This document shows, piece by piece, positions 39,379-49,350 of a DNA stretch of 64,000 nucleotides. The translations under genes and the position numbers were made by a program. The notes beneath the pieces are model-generated. The model was not told the origin of the DNA. It worked only from the letters and a program-made list of their open reading frames with translations, and made no database searches. The DNA is from Desulfatibacillum alkenivorans DSM 16219 (lineage in GTDB: Bacteria; Desulfobacterota; Desulfobacteria; Desulfobacterales; Desulfatibacillaceae). The stretch lies in the NCBI RefSeq assembly GCF_900142135.1, contig NZ_FQZU01000027.1, forward strand, positions 1 to 64,000, given 5' to 3'. Numbering within the stretch: the first letter of the stretch is position 1; each line of letters opens with the position of its first letter.

Positions 39379-41352
39379 ATGTGCGCCCAGGACAAATTGG
39401 ATGATCAATTGACCATGGTGGACGGCATGCAGCAGGGCCAAACCGGTCAGCAGGAGCATACCGGCGCTCTGGACGACGCCCCAACCATGGTTGTGGAACC
39501 TTCCCCGGACACAATGGCCGGCCAGTCTCCCAGCGAACGCTTTGAAATTCTGGAGGAGTTGGGCCGGGGCGGTATGGGAGTGGTGTACAAGGCCCGGGAT
39601 AAAAAGCTGGGCAGAATCATCGCCTTGAAATCCTTGAAGCCGGAAAGCACGGCCTCCAACAAGGCCGTGGAGCGCTTTTGGCGTGAGGCCAAAGCCATTG
39701 CCGCTTTGAGCCACTTCAACATCGTGGGGATCTACGACGTTCTGGAGCAGGGGCAGGCCTTGTGGATCGCCATGGAATTTTTACCTAACGGCAGCCTGAA
39801 AGACAAGGTTAAAAGCCAGGGCCCCTTGCCGCCCAAAGAAATTGCAAAGATCGGCCGTCAGCTTGCCGACGCCGTGGACCACGCCCACTCCCGGGGCATT
39901 TTTCACCGGGACATCAAGCCGGGCAACGTTCTGCTTTCCGAACGGGACACGCCCAAGCTGGGCGATTTCGGCCTTGCCCAGGAAATGAGCACCGCCGGCG
40001 ACATGACCGTGGCCGGCGCCATGATGGGCACCATGTATTACGCCGCACCCGAACAAATGGCCAACGGCAGCAACGTGGACGCCCGCAGCGATATTTACAG
40101 CCTGGGGGCCACCCTTTATATGATCGCTACGGGCGAAGCGCCCCGGACCATCAGGCCGAACCGGATTCCCGAAGAAGTGCGGGGCATTATCTGCAAGTGC
40201 CTGGAAGAGCATCCGGACAAACGCTTTCAAAACGCCGCCGAATTGGCCAAAGCCTTTTCCACCGGAGAGTTCGCGGAGGCCCCGAAAAAAATCGGGCAGG
40301 CCTGCCCGGCGTGCGGCCACTTCAATCCCGAAACCCTGCGTTTTTGCCAAAAATGCGGAGGCGGGCTGGCCTCCTTATTCCGCAAATGCCCCAAATGCCG
40401 GGCCGAAAACCATATTAACGTGGAATATTGCGGAAAATGCGGCGAAAACATTCCCATGGCCTTCCTGGCCCTCAAGGCTAGAAAAGCCTCGGCCGACGGC
40501 CAGCCCCAGGCGGCCGCCAAAGCCTGGAAAGCCATCCTCGCCAAAGACCCGAAGCACCAGGAAGCCCGGGCCAACCTCATCCGGATTGTGGAAAACAACC
40601 GCAAAATCAAGGAAATGGCGAAGTTCGCCAAAGAGGCTTATAAACGGGGAGATAAGGAAAGCGCCTACAAGTGCTTCTGCCAGATTATAGAAATCGACCC
40701 CACCCTGGAAGAAGCCAAGAAAAAATGCGAAAGCATGAAGCCGGGCCTGGTCCAGCAACGCCTGGCCCGGGGCAGGACTTTTTTCTCCGCCAAAAAATAC
40801 GAGCAGGCCTACAACCAGTTGCAGGGCGTCCTCGACCTGGATGAATTCAACCGGGAAGCCCTGGATCTGATGACTCAAGTCACGAGGTTCTACAAGCCCG
40901 CGGCGCCCAAGGTTCCCAAATCCGCCGTCCATGTTTCCATGGGATTGACCGGCTCCCGCAAGGTCAACAAAAAGGTGATGTCGTTCATTGCCATCAGTGT
41001 AGTGGTTCTGTTTATGACAATCATCATCAGCCTCTCCCGCAACGAGGACGGCAACTCCATGTTTGACGCCCAGGCGAAAAACGCGGCCGTCCAGGTGGAC
41101 AAGGCGTTGAAGGCCGTTGTCGACACCCTGCCGGATCAGCCTGTCACCCTGGAATCCATTCTGTCCACAGGGGTGCAGTGGCCCCCGGCCGTCAGCGTCT
41201 CTGTTGACGACCCAGACCCTGAACATCCCAAAGTAATCGTGGTTCATGCAGCGGGTAAAAAGATGTTCATTGTGAACGGCACTGGCGAAATGAAGGAAGA
41301 GCCTTTTCAAATAGCACCCATCCAAACGCCTCGTCCGGCTGTGGATGAATAA
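39379..41352 (+). CDS. Membrane Ser/Thr protein kinase with zinc ribbons and TPR-like repeats (657 aa)
   Basis: A bacterial Hanks-type kinase domain (about 55-300) has GRGGMGVVYKARD, the catalytic HRDIKPGN (176-183), DFG and a TYYAAPEQ-like activation segment. Two zinc ribbons (CPACGHFNPETLRFCQKCG and CPKCRAENHINVEYCGKCG) follow at about 309-355. TPR-like helical repeats (about 365-505), a transmembrane helix (about 533-553) and a short extracytoplasmic domain complete it. It starts a three-gene unit with an SPFH-like protein and a second kinase. It probably phosphorylates one of these partners. Confidence 0.9.
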   Translation: MCAQDKLDDQLTMVDGMQQGQTGQQEHTGALDDAPTMVVEPSPDTMAGQSPSERFEILEELGRGGMGVVYKARDKKLGRIIALKSLKPESTASNKAVERFWREAKAIAALSHFNIVGIYDVLEQGQALWIAMEFLPNGSLKDKVKSQGPLPPKEIAKIGRQLADAVDHAHSRGIFHRDIKPGNVLLSERDTPKLGDFGLAQEMSTAGDMTVAGAMMGTMYYAAPEQMANGSNVDARSDIYSLGATLYMIATGEAPRTIRPNRIPEEVRGIICKCLEEHPDKRFQNAAELAKAFSTGEFAEAPKKIGQACPACGHFNPETLRFCQKCGGGLASLFRKCPKCRAENHINVEYCGKCGENIPMAFLALKARKASADGQPQAAAKAWKAILAKDPKHQEARANLIRIVENNRKIKEMAKFAKEAYKRGDKESAYKCFCQIIEIDPTLEEAKKKCESMKPGLVQQRLARGRTFFSAKKYEQAYNQLQGVLDLDEFNREALDLMTQVTRFYKPAAPKVPKSAVHVSMGLTGSRKVNKKVMSFIAISVVVLFMTIIISLSRNEDGNSMFDAQAKNAAVQVDKALKAVVDTLPDQPVTLESILSTGVQWPPAVSVSVDDPDPEHPKVIVVHAAGKKMFIVNGTGEMKEEPFQIAPIQTPRPAVDE

Positions 41353-41388
41353 GGCTTGTGATGTAAAATCGGGAATCAGGAGTTTAAT

Positions 41389-43035
41389 ATGCATTATAAT
41401 CCGGGAGCTTGGCGCTTGGATGACGCCACCGTGGCCAGCTTGCTGAGCCGCGAGGATTTGGCGAGCCATTGGATTTTCGGACGGCAAATGACCGTTCACC
41501 CGGGTGAAGCCGCCCTTTGGATGAAGGACGGTAAAGTTGTGAAGGTCGCCTCCGAAGGGGAAAAAATGGTCTCCGGCGTCCTGGACCGGCTGAAAAGCCT
41601 GTTCTTTGCAGGAGGCCAGTTGACGGTCATCATGATGGACGTCACGGATATCACCCTGGATTTCCGGATCGGCGTGGACAAGGACATCGTCTTCGCCAAC
41701 GACCCGGAGTTCTACGGCAAACTCCTGGACGCCTACGGGCGGAGCAATGAAAAAGAAGAAGACGTCACCACCCTGGTGGACCGCTACTCCAAGGATTTGG
41801 ACTCGGAGCTGCAAAAACGCCAGGCCATCCTGACCCGGGACCGGGAAAGCGTGGCCTTTGACGTGCGGCTGACCTTTGCGCTTTTGCCGGAAAAGGGCCG
41901 GGATCTGTTCCCCCTGTTCGGCGCGAAAAACGCCCTGCAGCGCTATTATATCGAAAGCCTGGCGAGGCAGCAGTTGGAGGCCAAGCTCTTCGTCCCCACC
42001 TTGTCCCTGTATACGGGCGCTGAGCTGCGGCAAAACCTGGACATTTTGGCGGGAATCAATAAAAAGGCCCGCAAAAACCTGGAAGCATGGTTTTTGGAAA
42101 GGGGCATAAGCCTCAAGCGCCTGGCAATCAACCCCGCCCTGACCGGCGACGAACGCAAGGCCATTATCGCCAAGGAAAAAAAGGCCCTGGAGTCTGCAGC
42201 GGCGGACCGGCATCAGCACGATCTGGAAGAGCTGAACAGGGAGTTCGACCGGCTTGTTTTGCGTGAAAAACTGGCCGCCCAGGCCGTACAGGTCAAAGGC
42301 GAGACGGACAAGGAAAAGCAAAAAATCCTCCAGGCCACCTTTCTGGCCGACCAGGAAAAAAAGCTCTCCGCCGCACAAATGGCGGACCGGATCGAACGTA
42401 TCCGCCTGGCCACCAAGCTGGAAGCCCAGAAAAAACTGAAGGAGCTTGCGGCTTTCGGCGTTAAGAAAAAATGGGAAATCGAAAAAGAGAAGATGGCGGC
42501 CGAGGCAGAGCTGGAAATGGATAAAATGCGGGTTCTGGCCGAGGAATACCGCAAAAATAAGGAACTGAAGGCGGAGCATAAACGCAAGGAACTGGAAATG
42601 CGCCAGGACGAAGCCAAAAAGGAACGGGAGCACGTGGAGCGGCTGCTGGAAATGGGCGCCCAACAAGGCGTGCTGACCGACGGCGCCATCCAGGAAGCCC
42701 TGCGCCAGCAAAGCATTCGCAAGGCCCTGGATCAGGGCGAGTCCGTTGGCCGGGCCTTTGGCGAGGCCCAAAATAGAGGGCTTCCCGGCCAGGAGGTTAA
42801 ATCCCTGCCCGGCCAGCCTTCCATTTCCATTACAGGCCAGGGCCCCTTGCTGGTGAATACCGGCGGCCAAAACGGCGACGGATCGAAAGACCAAAGGGCG
42901 TTGCCGGACCCGGGCGGTTCCCGGTCCGCCGTCCCGGAGGCTTCCTACGTGGTTACCGTATGCCCCAAATGCGGAGAGGCCGTCCCTGACGGGTCGGCGT
43001 TCTGCGGCGTTTGCGGATATAAGCTGGACGAATAG
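41389..43035 (+). CDS. SPFH-like coiled-coil protein with C-terminal zinc ribbon (548 aa)
   Basis: The first 230 or so residues have the beta-rich pattern and PGEAALWMKDGKV start of SPFH/Band-7 or virion-core-like proteins. A long, highly charged coiled coil (about 250-440, rich in Lys, Glu, Ala) follows, then a disordered linker. A final zinc ribbon (CPKCGEAVPDGSAFCGVCG) resembles those of the flanking kinases. It lies 36 bp after the first kinase and 9 bp before the second. A scaffold that clusters the kinases is a reasonable inference. Confidence 0.75.
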   Translation: MHYNPGAWRLDDATVASLLSREDLASHWIFGRQMTVHPGEAALWMKDGKVVKVASEGEKMVSGVLDRLKSLFFAGGQLTVIMMDVTDITLDFRIGVDKDIVFANDPEFYGKLLDAYGRSNEKEEDVTTLVDRYSKDLDSELQKRQAILTRDRESVAFDVRLTFALLPEKGRDLFPLFGAKNALQRYYIESLARQQLEAKLFVPTLSLYTGAELRQNLDILAGINKKARKNLEAWFLERGISLKRLAINPALTGDERKAIIAKEKKALESAAADRHQHDLEELNREFDRLVLREKLAAQAVQVKGETDKEKQKILQATFLADQEKKLSAAQMADRIERIRLATKLEAQKKLKELAAFGVKKKWEIEKEKMAAEAELEMDKMRVLAEEYRKNKELKAEHKRKELEMRQDEAKKEREHVERLLEMGAQQGVLTDGAIQEALRQQSIRKALDQGESVGRAFGEAQNRGLPGQEVKSLPGQPSISITGQGPLLVNTGGQNGDGSKDQRALPDPGGSRSAVPEASYVVTVCPKCGEAVPDGSAFCGVCGYKLDE

Positions 43036-43044
43036 GAGAACTGT

Positions 43045-45591
43045 ATGGCCGCTTTTTCCCCGGTTAGGTTCGGGAAATATCTCTTGCTGGACCCCATTGC
43101 CGTCGGCGGCATGGCGGAGCTTTTTCGCGCCAAAATGATCGGGGACGCGGGTTTTGAAAAACTCATCGTGGTCAAAAAAATCCTGCCTCACCTGGTGCAG
43201 GAAAAGGAACTGGTGGAATCCTTTATTTACGAGGCCCGCTTGGCCGCGCACCTGCAGCACGAAAACATCATTCGGACCTACGATTTCGGCAGGATGCAGG
43301 ACGATTACTTCATATCCATGGAGTTTTTGTTCGGCAAGAATCTCCGCTTCGTCCTGGAGCAGGCCAAGGCCAAACGCCTCTCCCTGGGAATGGGCAACAT
43401 TCTCCACATCATGGCCCTGGTTTGCTCAGGCCTGGATTACGCGCACAGCTTGACGGATTTTGCGGGCAATGACCTTTCCATCGTGCATAGGGACATCAGC
43501 CCTCCCAATATTTTCATTACCTACGACGGCCACGTAAAGGTGGTGGATTTCGGCGTGGCCAAAGCCGCCAGCAAAAACTCCACCACCCAGCACGGGGTGA
43601 TCAAAGGCAAGGTGGCATATATGTCGCCCGAGCAGGCCCTGGGCCAGGAGATCGACCACCGGTCCGACATTTTCGCCGTGGGCAGCATCCTGTATGAAAT
43701 GGTCACGGGCAAAATGATGTACGAGGGCGAAACCATGCAGGTTTTGGCGAAGGCCCAAAAAGCGGAGTTCGAGCCCGCCGAAAACCTGGCCAACATCCCC
43801 AGAGGTCTGGCCATTGTGCTCAAACGGGCTTTGGCCAAGGACCGGGAGGAGCGCTACCAGACCTGCGGCGCCATGCAGGCGGGCCTGGAGGACGTCATGG
43901 TGGAATTGTCCGTGCGCCCGTCCCAACGCGGCCTGGCCAGCTACATCACCGCCCTGTTTGACGAGGAATTGCCCAAGGAACAAGCGCTCTTGCGTGAGGT
44001 GGCCGCAATCCAGGTCCAGGACGATCAACTGGTTCCCGTGGAAGAGGCCCCTCCGCCCAAGCAGCAGGAAGAGCCTTCCGAAAAAGTTCTGACGCTTAAA
44101 AAAGTCAGAAAGCCCGCCCCCACGGCTCCCTGCCCGTCCTGCGGCAAGCCCGCGGACCCGGACCTGGATTACTGCCCGTGGTGCGATGCGCCCATCAAGG
44201 GGGCGGCGCCTATCGCCCCGGCCCAGGCGACCATGGTTTCCTGCTTATCCTGCGGAAAGCCGGTCAAGGCCCATTACAAGGTTTGCAATTACTGCGGCGC
44301 CAATATGCAGGCGGGAGTCCCGGACAGGCCAGGGCAAAACCACCCGGCTGCGGGCGTCTCTCCAGGGCAGTCCGCCAACAAATTGCCGGTGGTGATCTAC
44401 TTTAATGCAGGCAAGAAGATTGCGGAAAGAACCATGGATTTTCTGGAAATGGCTGTGGCCAACACCGGACCGGCGCCTGTCGAGGGGTTGAAGGTCGCCG
44501 TCCGGGGAACCCTCATCGCCCGCGTTCTGGAGGAAAAGCTGCCCTTCCCCCTGGAGCCGGGACGGCCTTACGCCCTGAACGTGCCCGGATTCCTGCCCCG
44601 TTGCGCGGGAAACGACTCCCTGCATCTTTCCGTGGAAGGACGCGGCAAGGACGGAGAGCCTTTTTTTTTACTGGGGACCATTCCCGTGGAAGTCTCGGCC
44701 AAAGACGAAGCCGCGCCCAACGTCAACGTAAACATCTCCGCCAAAGGCCCGTTGATTGTGGACCTGGAGGACGCCATTCCAGGGCTGACGGGCAAAAAGT
44801 CCAGGGAGGAGGATCCCTCCGCGCCCCAATGGATTCCCCTGGAGTTGCACCCGGACCTGGAGAAACAGGAAAGCGCCAGCCGGAAGTTTCCCCCGGCCTG
44901 CGTTTCCTCCCAGGCATGCGCTTTGGATGAGGCCGTGGCCTCCGCCATCCATGCAGTCAGCCCGGACGCAGCGCCCATGGCCGAATTCAGGTGCCCGGAC
45001 GGCACGGTATACACCATCGTGCCCGGCGCTTCCTTGCTGCTGGGACGCAAGCGGGACATCAATCATGTTCCGGCCTTTTTATTCCCCGAAGAAGCCCACG
45101 AAGGGGAAAACGTCAAGGTCAGCCGCAATCATTGCCGGATTTTCGTCCGGAAAAACCGGGTTTTCATCCGGGACACCAGCTCCAACGGAACCTTTCTGGG
45201 CAAGGAGCGTCTTCCTTCCAAGGAAGACGTGATGCTCTCCACCGGAGAGTTGGTGGTGGTGGGCGGAGTCCTGGAAATGCGGGCGGATATTTTCACCAAC
45301 GGCAAGGATATCATCGCCGTCAGGCTGAAACGCCAGAACAACAAAACCAACGAACGCTACATCCTGGCTCACGGACCGGTCCCCCTGGGGCCGGGGAGCG
45401 GCAACCCCATCCAGGTGGCGGGCGCCCCCAAGTTTTTAGGCGCCATCTATTACAATCCCCTGGCGGATAAATGGCTGTTCCGGCCTTTGGAGGGCTTTGC
45501 AGCCAACGGCAAGGACATGATCCTGCCGCCCAAAAAGGAGCTTTCCTTCGGCAAGGCCAAATGCCGGTTTAAAATTCTTCAGCAGGAATAA
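43045..45591 (+). CDS. Ser/Thr protein kinase with zinc ribbons and FHA domain (848 aa)
   Basis: The kinase domain (about 8-285) is complete, but the catalytic loop reads HRDISPPN: Ser replaces the Lys of HRDxKPxN, as in many myxobacterial-type kinases. Two zinc ribbons ([18 protein letters not shown] from residue 363 and [18 protein letters not shown]) follow. Then comes a region of Ig-like strands and, at about 650-740, an FHA domain ([24 protein letters not shown]) that binds phosphothreonine. The last 100 residues are another strand-rich region. The FHA domain could bind the phosphorylated partner kinase or the SPFH protein. Confidence 0.9.
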   Translation: MAAFSPVRFGKYLLLDPIAVGGMAELFRAKMIGDAGFEKLIVVKKILPHLVQEKELVESFIYEARLAAHLQHENIIRTYDFGRMQDDYFISMEFLFGKNLRFVLEQAKAKRLSLGMGNILHIMALVCSGLDYAHSLTDFAGNDLSIVHRDISPPNIFITYDGHVKVVDFGVAKAASKNSTTQHGVIKGKVAYMSPEQALGQEIDHRSDIFAVGSILYEMVTGKMMYEGETMQVLAKAQKAEFEPAENLANIPRGLAIVLKRALAKDREERYQTCGAMQAGLEDVMVELSVRPSQRGLASYITALFDEELPKEQALLREVAAIQVQDDQLVPVEEAPPPKQQEEPSEKVLTLKKVRKPAPTAPCPSCGKPADPDLDYCPWCDAPIKGAAPIAPAQATMVSCLSCGKPVKAHYKVCNYCGANMQAGVPDRPGQNHPAAGVSPGQSANKLPVVIYFNAGKKIAERTMDFLEMAVANTGPAPVEGLKVAVRGTLIARVLEEKLPFPLEPGRPYALNVPGFLPRCAGNDSLHLSVEGRGKDGEPFFLLGTIPVEVSAKDEAAPNVNVNISAKGPLIVDLEDAIPGLTGKKSREEDPSAPQWIPLELHPDLEKQESASRKFPPACVSSQACALDEAVASAIHAVSPDAAPMAEFRCPDGTVYTIVPGASLLLGRKRDINHVPAFLFPEEAHEGENVKVSRNHCRIFVRKNRVFIRDTSSNGTFLGKERLPSKEDVMLSTGELVVVGGVLEMRADIFTNGKDIIAVRLKRQNNKTNERYILAHGPVPLGPGSGNPIQVAGAPKFLGAIYYNPLADKWLFRPLEGFAANGKDMILPPKKELSFGKAKCRFKILQQE

Positions 45592-45599
45592 AGTCCCTG

Positions 45600-46520
45600 T
45601 TAATCGTTCGTTCTCGCCGGCCGCCTTCCCACCGAGCCTATATATATGGCGGCCAAAGCCAGAACGGCGCCAATAAGGCGCGCGGATCCTGCGGGAAGGT
45701 CGAAGAACAGGATGTCCCAGATAAAGGCCAGGGTGGGTTGAATCAGGATAACCAAGCCGGCCGTGGAGGCCGGGATTCCCGGCAGGCCCGTTGATATCAA
45801 AAGCCAGCCGATTGCCTGGGGGCCGATTCCGTAAACCACCAAAATCCAAAACCCGGTTGTCCCGCCTGTGGAAAACTCCGACCCCCTGAGCAGTGAGGTC
45901 GCCCCTACGAAAAAAGCCGTGGATAAAGAGAGCCAGGCCATGTTCGTGACCGCCGGGAGCTTGCCGGTCCGGCCTTGGCTGTTTCGCACCGCCAAAAGAT
46001 ACATGGAATACCAAAAGGCCGCGCCCAGGCCCCAGGCCACGCCGATAATCGTTTTTTGGGGCAAGGCTGAGACGTCCACGCCCACCAAAAGCCACAGGCC
46101 CGTAAAAGCCATGATAATGGAAGCCGCCAGGATGGGTGTGGCCTTTTCCTTGAAAAAAAGCACGCCCAACACCGCCAGGATTACGGCCTGGAAATTGGTG
46201 ATGATGGTGGCCAGGCCCGGCCCCACATAGTTAATGCTGACATGCCAGAATTCCAGGTCCAGGGTGAACAGAATCCCGCACATGGCCATGATGGGGAGAA
46301 AGCCCTGGGCCTTCAAGGCTTTAAAGGGAGACTCCTTTCTGAAAATCGCCCAGGCCAGGAGGAACATTCCGCCGAAAAAGGTCCGGCCGAAGGAGCCTGC
46401 AGAGGGGGACGCCCCGGACAATTTAAACAGCACCGGCGAGAAGCTGATCATGACGCCGCCTGCAAAGACCTTTGCCATGGCGGCCAGTTCCGGGGATTTT
46501 TTTGGGGCGCCGCTGTTCAC
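45600..46520 (-). CDS. EamA/DMT-superfamily membrane transporter (306 aa)
   Basis: Ten hydrophobic helices in two repeats, each with the EamA pattern (ITNFQAVILAVLGVLFFKEKAT in the first, LVILIQPTLAFIWDILFF in the second). I start at GTG 46520, which has AGGAGG 5 nt upstream; the longest frame begins with another GTG at 46535 that lacks a site. It is convergent with the FHA kinase gene. It is probably a metabolite or amino-acid exporter; substrate unknown. Confidence 0.85.
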   Translation of the reverse strand: MNSGAPKKSPELAAMAKVFAGGVMISFSPVLFKLSGASPSAGSFGRTFFGGMFLLAWAIFRKESPFKALKAQGFLPIMAMCGILFTLDLEFWHVSINYVGPGLATIITNFQAVILAVLGVLFFKEKATPILAASIIMAFTGLWLLVGVDVSALPQKTIIGVAWGLGAAFWYSMYLLAVRNSQGRTGKLPAVTNMAWLSLSTAFFVGATSLLRGSEFSTGGTTGFWILVVYGIGPQAIGWLLISTGLPGIPASTAGLVILIQPTLAFIWDILFFDLPAGSARLIGAVLALAAIYIGSVGRRPARTND

Positions 46521-46547
46521 GAAGGCCTCCTGCACTTAGCCGATGGA

Positions 46548-47297
46548 TTATTCCGGTTTCAAAACAATGTCGCCGTAATACGAAACAGCCTGATCGCCCG
46601 TGTTGTCCGAGTCGGTCATGATGGCGATTCCTGCGATGGTGGGCGGATCCTCGCCGAATGCGTTCCGGTAGTCTTCCAGGATGTTCCGCCGCTCCGAAAC
46701 CCATTGGCCCAGATTTTCATCGCCGCTTTCCACGGCGATCATCTTCACCCTGTCGGAGAATGGATTGGGCGCAACCGTTCCCTTGGGCGCGTTGCTGGCC
46801 CAGATGTAATTGATGGCGCCGTGGGGCGGATATTCCCCGTATAGCACCTTGGCGGTTTTGTATTTGGCGCGATCCCAGAATCCCACTTTGGAGGGGTCGT
46901 ATTTAAAGCTCACATAAACCCGAGCAGGATAGTCGTCCCCGCTTTTTTGGGTGACGTCCCCTTTTTCATACACGCCTGTCACCTTCCAGCGCCACTCCAT
47001 GACGGGATACTGAGCCGGATCAATTTCCTTTTTGCAGATCATGCCGGATGAAGATCCCTTGCTTTCCGCCCGAACCACCACTGCGCCCTCGTCCTCCACC
47101 AGGGTGTATTGGGTGTGCTCCTCAATTTTAGGGAAGAACAAAGGCTCCCAACCCTGGGGAAAATCCCCGCCGGCCGAGGCCTTGGAAAAAAGGCCCAACT
47201 CCAGGGCCGGCAGGCTTGCAGCAAGCGTTCCGGCCAGTCCTGCGATAAAAAGGCCGAAAATCAAACTCATCCGAACAATATGTTTTTTTGTCAACAT
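46548..47297 (-). CDS. DUF3047-type secreted protein (249 aa)
   Basis: An N-terminal hydrophobic signal (residues about 8-30) is followed by the features I associate with DUF3047: MEWRWKVTG, DDYPARVYVSFKYD, INYIWASNAPKG, RNILEDYRNAFGEDPP and GIAIMTDSDNTGDQAVSYYGDI. The fold is probably a beta-sandwich binding protein acting in the periplasm. The ATG at 47297 has AAGG upstream; the longer frame to 47381 would overlap the Crp-family gene. Function unknown. Confidence 0.8.
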   Translation of the reverse strand: MLTKKHIVRMSLIFGLFIAGLAGTLAASLPALELGLFSKASAGGDFPQGWEPLFFPKIEEHTQYTLVEDEGAVVVRAESKGSSSGMICKKEIDPAQYPVMEWRWKVTGVYEKGDVTQKSGDDYPARVYVSFKYDPSKVGFWDRAKYKTAKVLYGEYPPHGAINYIWASNAPKGTVAPNPFSDRVKMIAVESGDENLGQWVSERRNILEDYRNAFGEDPPTIAGIAIMTDSDNTGDQAVSYYGDIVLKPE

Positions 47298-47322
47298 GGC
47301 TACGCCTTCCCGGCTGAAAAAA

Positions 47323-48036
47323 TCAATCGTCCACATCCCCATTGCCGCCGGTGGAGCAATCCTCCAGCCCCTGGCGGTCAAGGATTTGAATCTCCCGCTT
47401 ATCCACCTGAATCAAGCCCCGATCCTTGAGCCTGCCCAAAGACCGGGACAGGGTTTCGGGGATGGTCCCCAACAGGCTCGCCAGATGCGCCTTGGAAATA
47501 TGCAGCACAACCAGGTCCAGGCTATTCTGCTCCGCAGCCATGTGCAAGATGTATCCGGCCACCCTGCCGTCCACTTCCTTTAAGGACAGGTTCTCCACCT
47601 GGACCGTAAACTCCCGCAGCCGCCGGGCCAACACCGCCAGCATATTCATGGCGATGGGCGGGCTTTGGTTGATCAACTCCACAATGCCCTTGCGGGAAAA
47701 ATACAGGCATTTGGTTTTGATCAAAGCCTGGGCGTTGGCCGGATAGGAATCGCCGGAAAAAACCGGAACCTCGCCGAAAGGCTCACCCGGCCCGAATACA
47801 TGGAAAATCTGCTCCTTGCCTTCGGGCGAAATCTTGTAAATCTTCACCTGCCCGTCCAGGGCCGCATAAAAGCCTTGGGCCTGATCCCCGTCGTAAAAGA
47901 TAAACTGCCCCTTTTTAAAGGAGACTTCCGCGGCCATATTGCGGACGAGCCTGAGCTGATCCTCGTCCAGGCCGGCGAAGAACGGAATATGGGAAATGAT
48001 TTCAAACACCTTATCCAGCGATTTGTCCAAGCCCAA
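47323..48036 (-). CDS. Crp/Fnr-family transcriptional regulator (237 aa)
   Basis: An N-terminal cyclic-nucleotide-binding-like domain (PFFAGLDEDQLRLV, KKGQFIFYDGDQAQGFY, GEPFGEVPVFSG) is followed by a dimerisation helix and a winged-helix DNA-binding domain (SKAHLASLLGTIPETLSRSLGRLKDRGLIQV). No Fnr-type N-terminal Cys cluster is seen, so it is not an oxygen-sensing Fnr. The start is TTG at 48036 with GGGAG 6 nt upstream, overlapping the 3' end of the YqaA gene by 26 bp. Confidence 0.88.
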   Translation of the reverse strand: MGLDKSLDKVFEIISHIPFFAGLDEDQLRLVRNMAAEVSFKKGQFIFYDGDQAQGFYAALDGQVKIYKISPEGKEQIFHVFGPGEPFGEVPVFSGDSYPANAQALIKTKCLYFSRKGIVELINQSPPIAMNMLAVLARRLREFTVQVENLSLKEVDGRVAGYILHMAAEQNSLDLVVLHISKAHLASLLGTIPETLSRSLGRLKDRGLIQVDKREIQILDRQGLEDCSTGGNGDVDD

Positions 48037-48472
48037 AATTCACTCCCGCCAATATGAGAAAGTATCGGGCGCCTTTTCCCAGCGCCGTCCAGAACGTAAA
48101 GGCCAAAATATTCACGCGCAATATCCCTGCTACCACGGTAAGGGGGTCGCCCACAATAGGCGCCCATGCAAAAAACAAGGCGGGAGCGCCCCAGCGGGCA
48201 AAGACCTTTTCGGCCCGCATCAGGGGTTGGGACTCGTTGTCGACGTATTTTTTCAGGATAAAATTCCGGCCCCACCTGCCTGCATAATAGTTGACCAGGG
48301 CGCCCAGGGAATTGCCCGTGGTCGCGATGATAAATACCATGGCGGGGTCAAAGCCCGAGGCGGCCATGGCGGCAACGGCGGCTTCGGATCCCAAGGGAAC
48401 CAGGGTGGCGGCCAAAAAGCTGACGACAAAAAGGCCTGCGTACCCGAATTGGATGAGTTGTAATTCGTTCAT
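48011..48472 (-). CDS. YqaA-like membrane protein (VTT/DedA-related, 153 aa)
   Basis: A small integral membrane protein with YAGLFVVSFLAATLVPLGSEA, GNSLGALVNYYAGRWG and a final glycine-rich helix, as in YqaA and DedA relatives with the VTT domain. The gene overlaps the Crp-family regulator by 26 bp and is probably cotranscribed with it. Members are linked to membrane homeostasis; the specific role is unknown. Confidence 0.83.
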   Translation of the reverse strand: MNELQLIQFGYAGLFVVSFLAATLVPLGSEAAVAAMAASGFDPAMVFIIATTGNSLGALVNYYAGRWGRNFILKKYVDNESQPLMRAEKVFARWGAPALFFAWAPIVGDPLTVVAGILRVNILAFTFWTALGKGARYFLILAGVNFGLGQIAG

Positions 48473-48533
48473 GGCCGCAAGCCTGTACTAGCAGGTAAGC
48501 ATTTGGGACTGCGAAAAAAAGCCGCCTTTGGTT

Positions 48534-49223
48534 TTAGGGATGATCCAGCCAGGCGATGGTTTTTTCCAATAATTCGTCCTGGACGGATTGTTTGTCCCGG
48601 TCCGCGTTTTTAGGCAGTTTAAAAGAGTGGTCGCCGCCTTCCACGATTTCCAGGACCGGTTCCTTAGGGAGTTGGACGAGGTTTTTTTGCAGCGCGTCCA
48701 GGTCGCATAGGGAGTCCCGGGTTCCGGCGAAAAACAGGGTTGGAACGCTGATATCCTTAAAATGGGAGCTGCGGGGCTCTTCCTTTTTTCCCGGCGCGTG
48801 CAGGGGATAGCCGTAAAAAATCATGCGTTTGGGATCTATGTCGCCTGAGGCCTGAAGCTGGGAAGCCACCCGGCCGCCCATGGACTTGCCCGCAGCGATC
48901 ATATTCTGAGGCCGGAAATTGGGATGGTTTTTCAGGTACTTGAATGCGGCGATCCAGGCCTTTTCCAGGGTTTTCTGGCCGTCTGGACGCTTTTTGCCTT
49001 CTTCGCGGTACGGGAAGTTAAAACGCATGACCAGATGCCCTTGTGCGGCAAGGCCCTCCGCCAAATTGGCCAGCATGGAGTGGTTCATGTCGTTCCCGGC
49101 GCCGTGAGCAAGCACCATGGCCCATTTTTCAGGCCTGAATCCGGCTTCCGGCGCGTTGATCACAACCGACACGGGTTTGGAGTCCGGGATTTGCATCTTT
49201 GCCTGGATTTCAATGACTGACAC
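48534..49223 (-). CDS. Alpha/beta hydrolase, KANL3/TEX30-like (229 aa)
   Basis: An alpha/beta-hydrolase with VLAHGAGNDMNH (oxyanion region), the nucleophile elbow GKSMGGRVAS, a downstream acidic residue in FAGTRDSLCD, and the catalytic-type His in GGDHSFKLPK. Start GTG at 49223 with AGGAGG 6 nt upstream. The small dienelactone-hydrolase-like form suggests an esterase or hydrolase of unknown substrate. Confidence 0.85.
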   Translation of the reverse strand: MSVIEIQAKMQIPDSKPVSVVINAPEAGFRPEKWAMVLAHGAGNDMNHSMLANLAEGLAAQGHLVMRFNFPYREEGKKRPDGQKTLEKAWIAAFKYLKNHPNFRPQNMIAAGKSMGGRVASQLQASGDIDPKRMIFYGYPLHAPGKKEEPRSSHFKDISVPTLFFAGTRDSLCDLDALQKNLVQLPKEPVLEIVEGGDHSFKLPKNADRDKQSVQDELLEKTIAWLDHP

Positions 49224-49350
49224 CGCCTACCTCCTGATTGTGAGATAATACGAGAAGAACAGCATCTTATTTATTCATTACAGGCCCCTGCTTGTCAATT
49301 CCGTAGAGGCTCAATGGCGTGAAAAAATGCAGGAAAGATAAAAATGGGGA

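Noticed and set aside
40375-43407. 1010-codon minus-strand open frame
   Set aside because: It lies antisense to the kinase and SPFH-like genes, whose proteins show clear domains. The translation has no recognisable motif; long antisense frames are common in G+C-rich genes with biased third positions.
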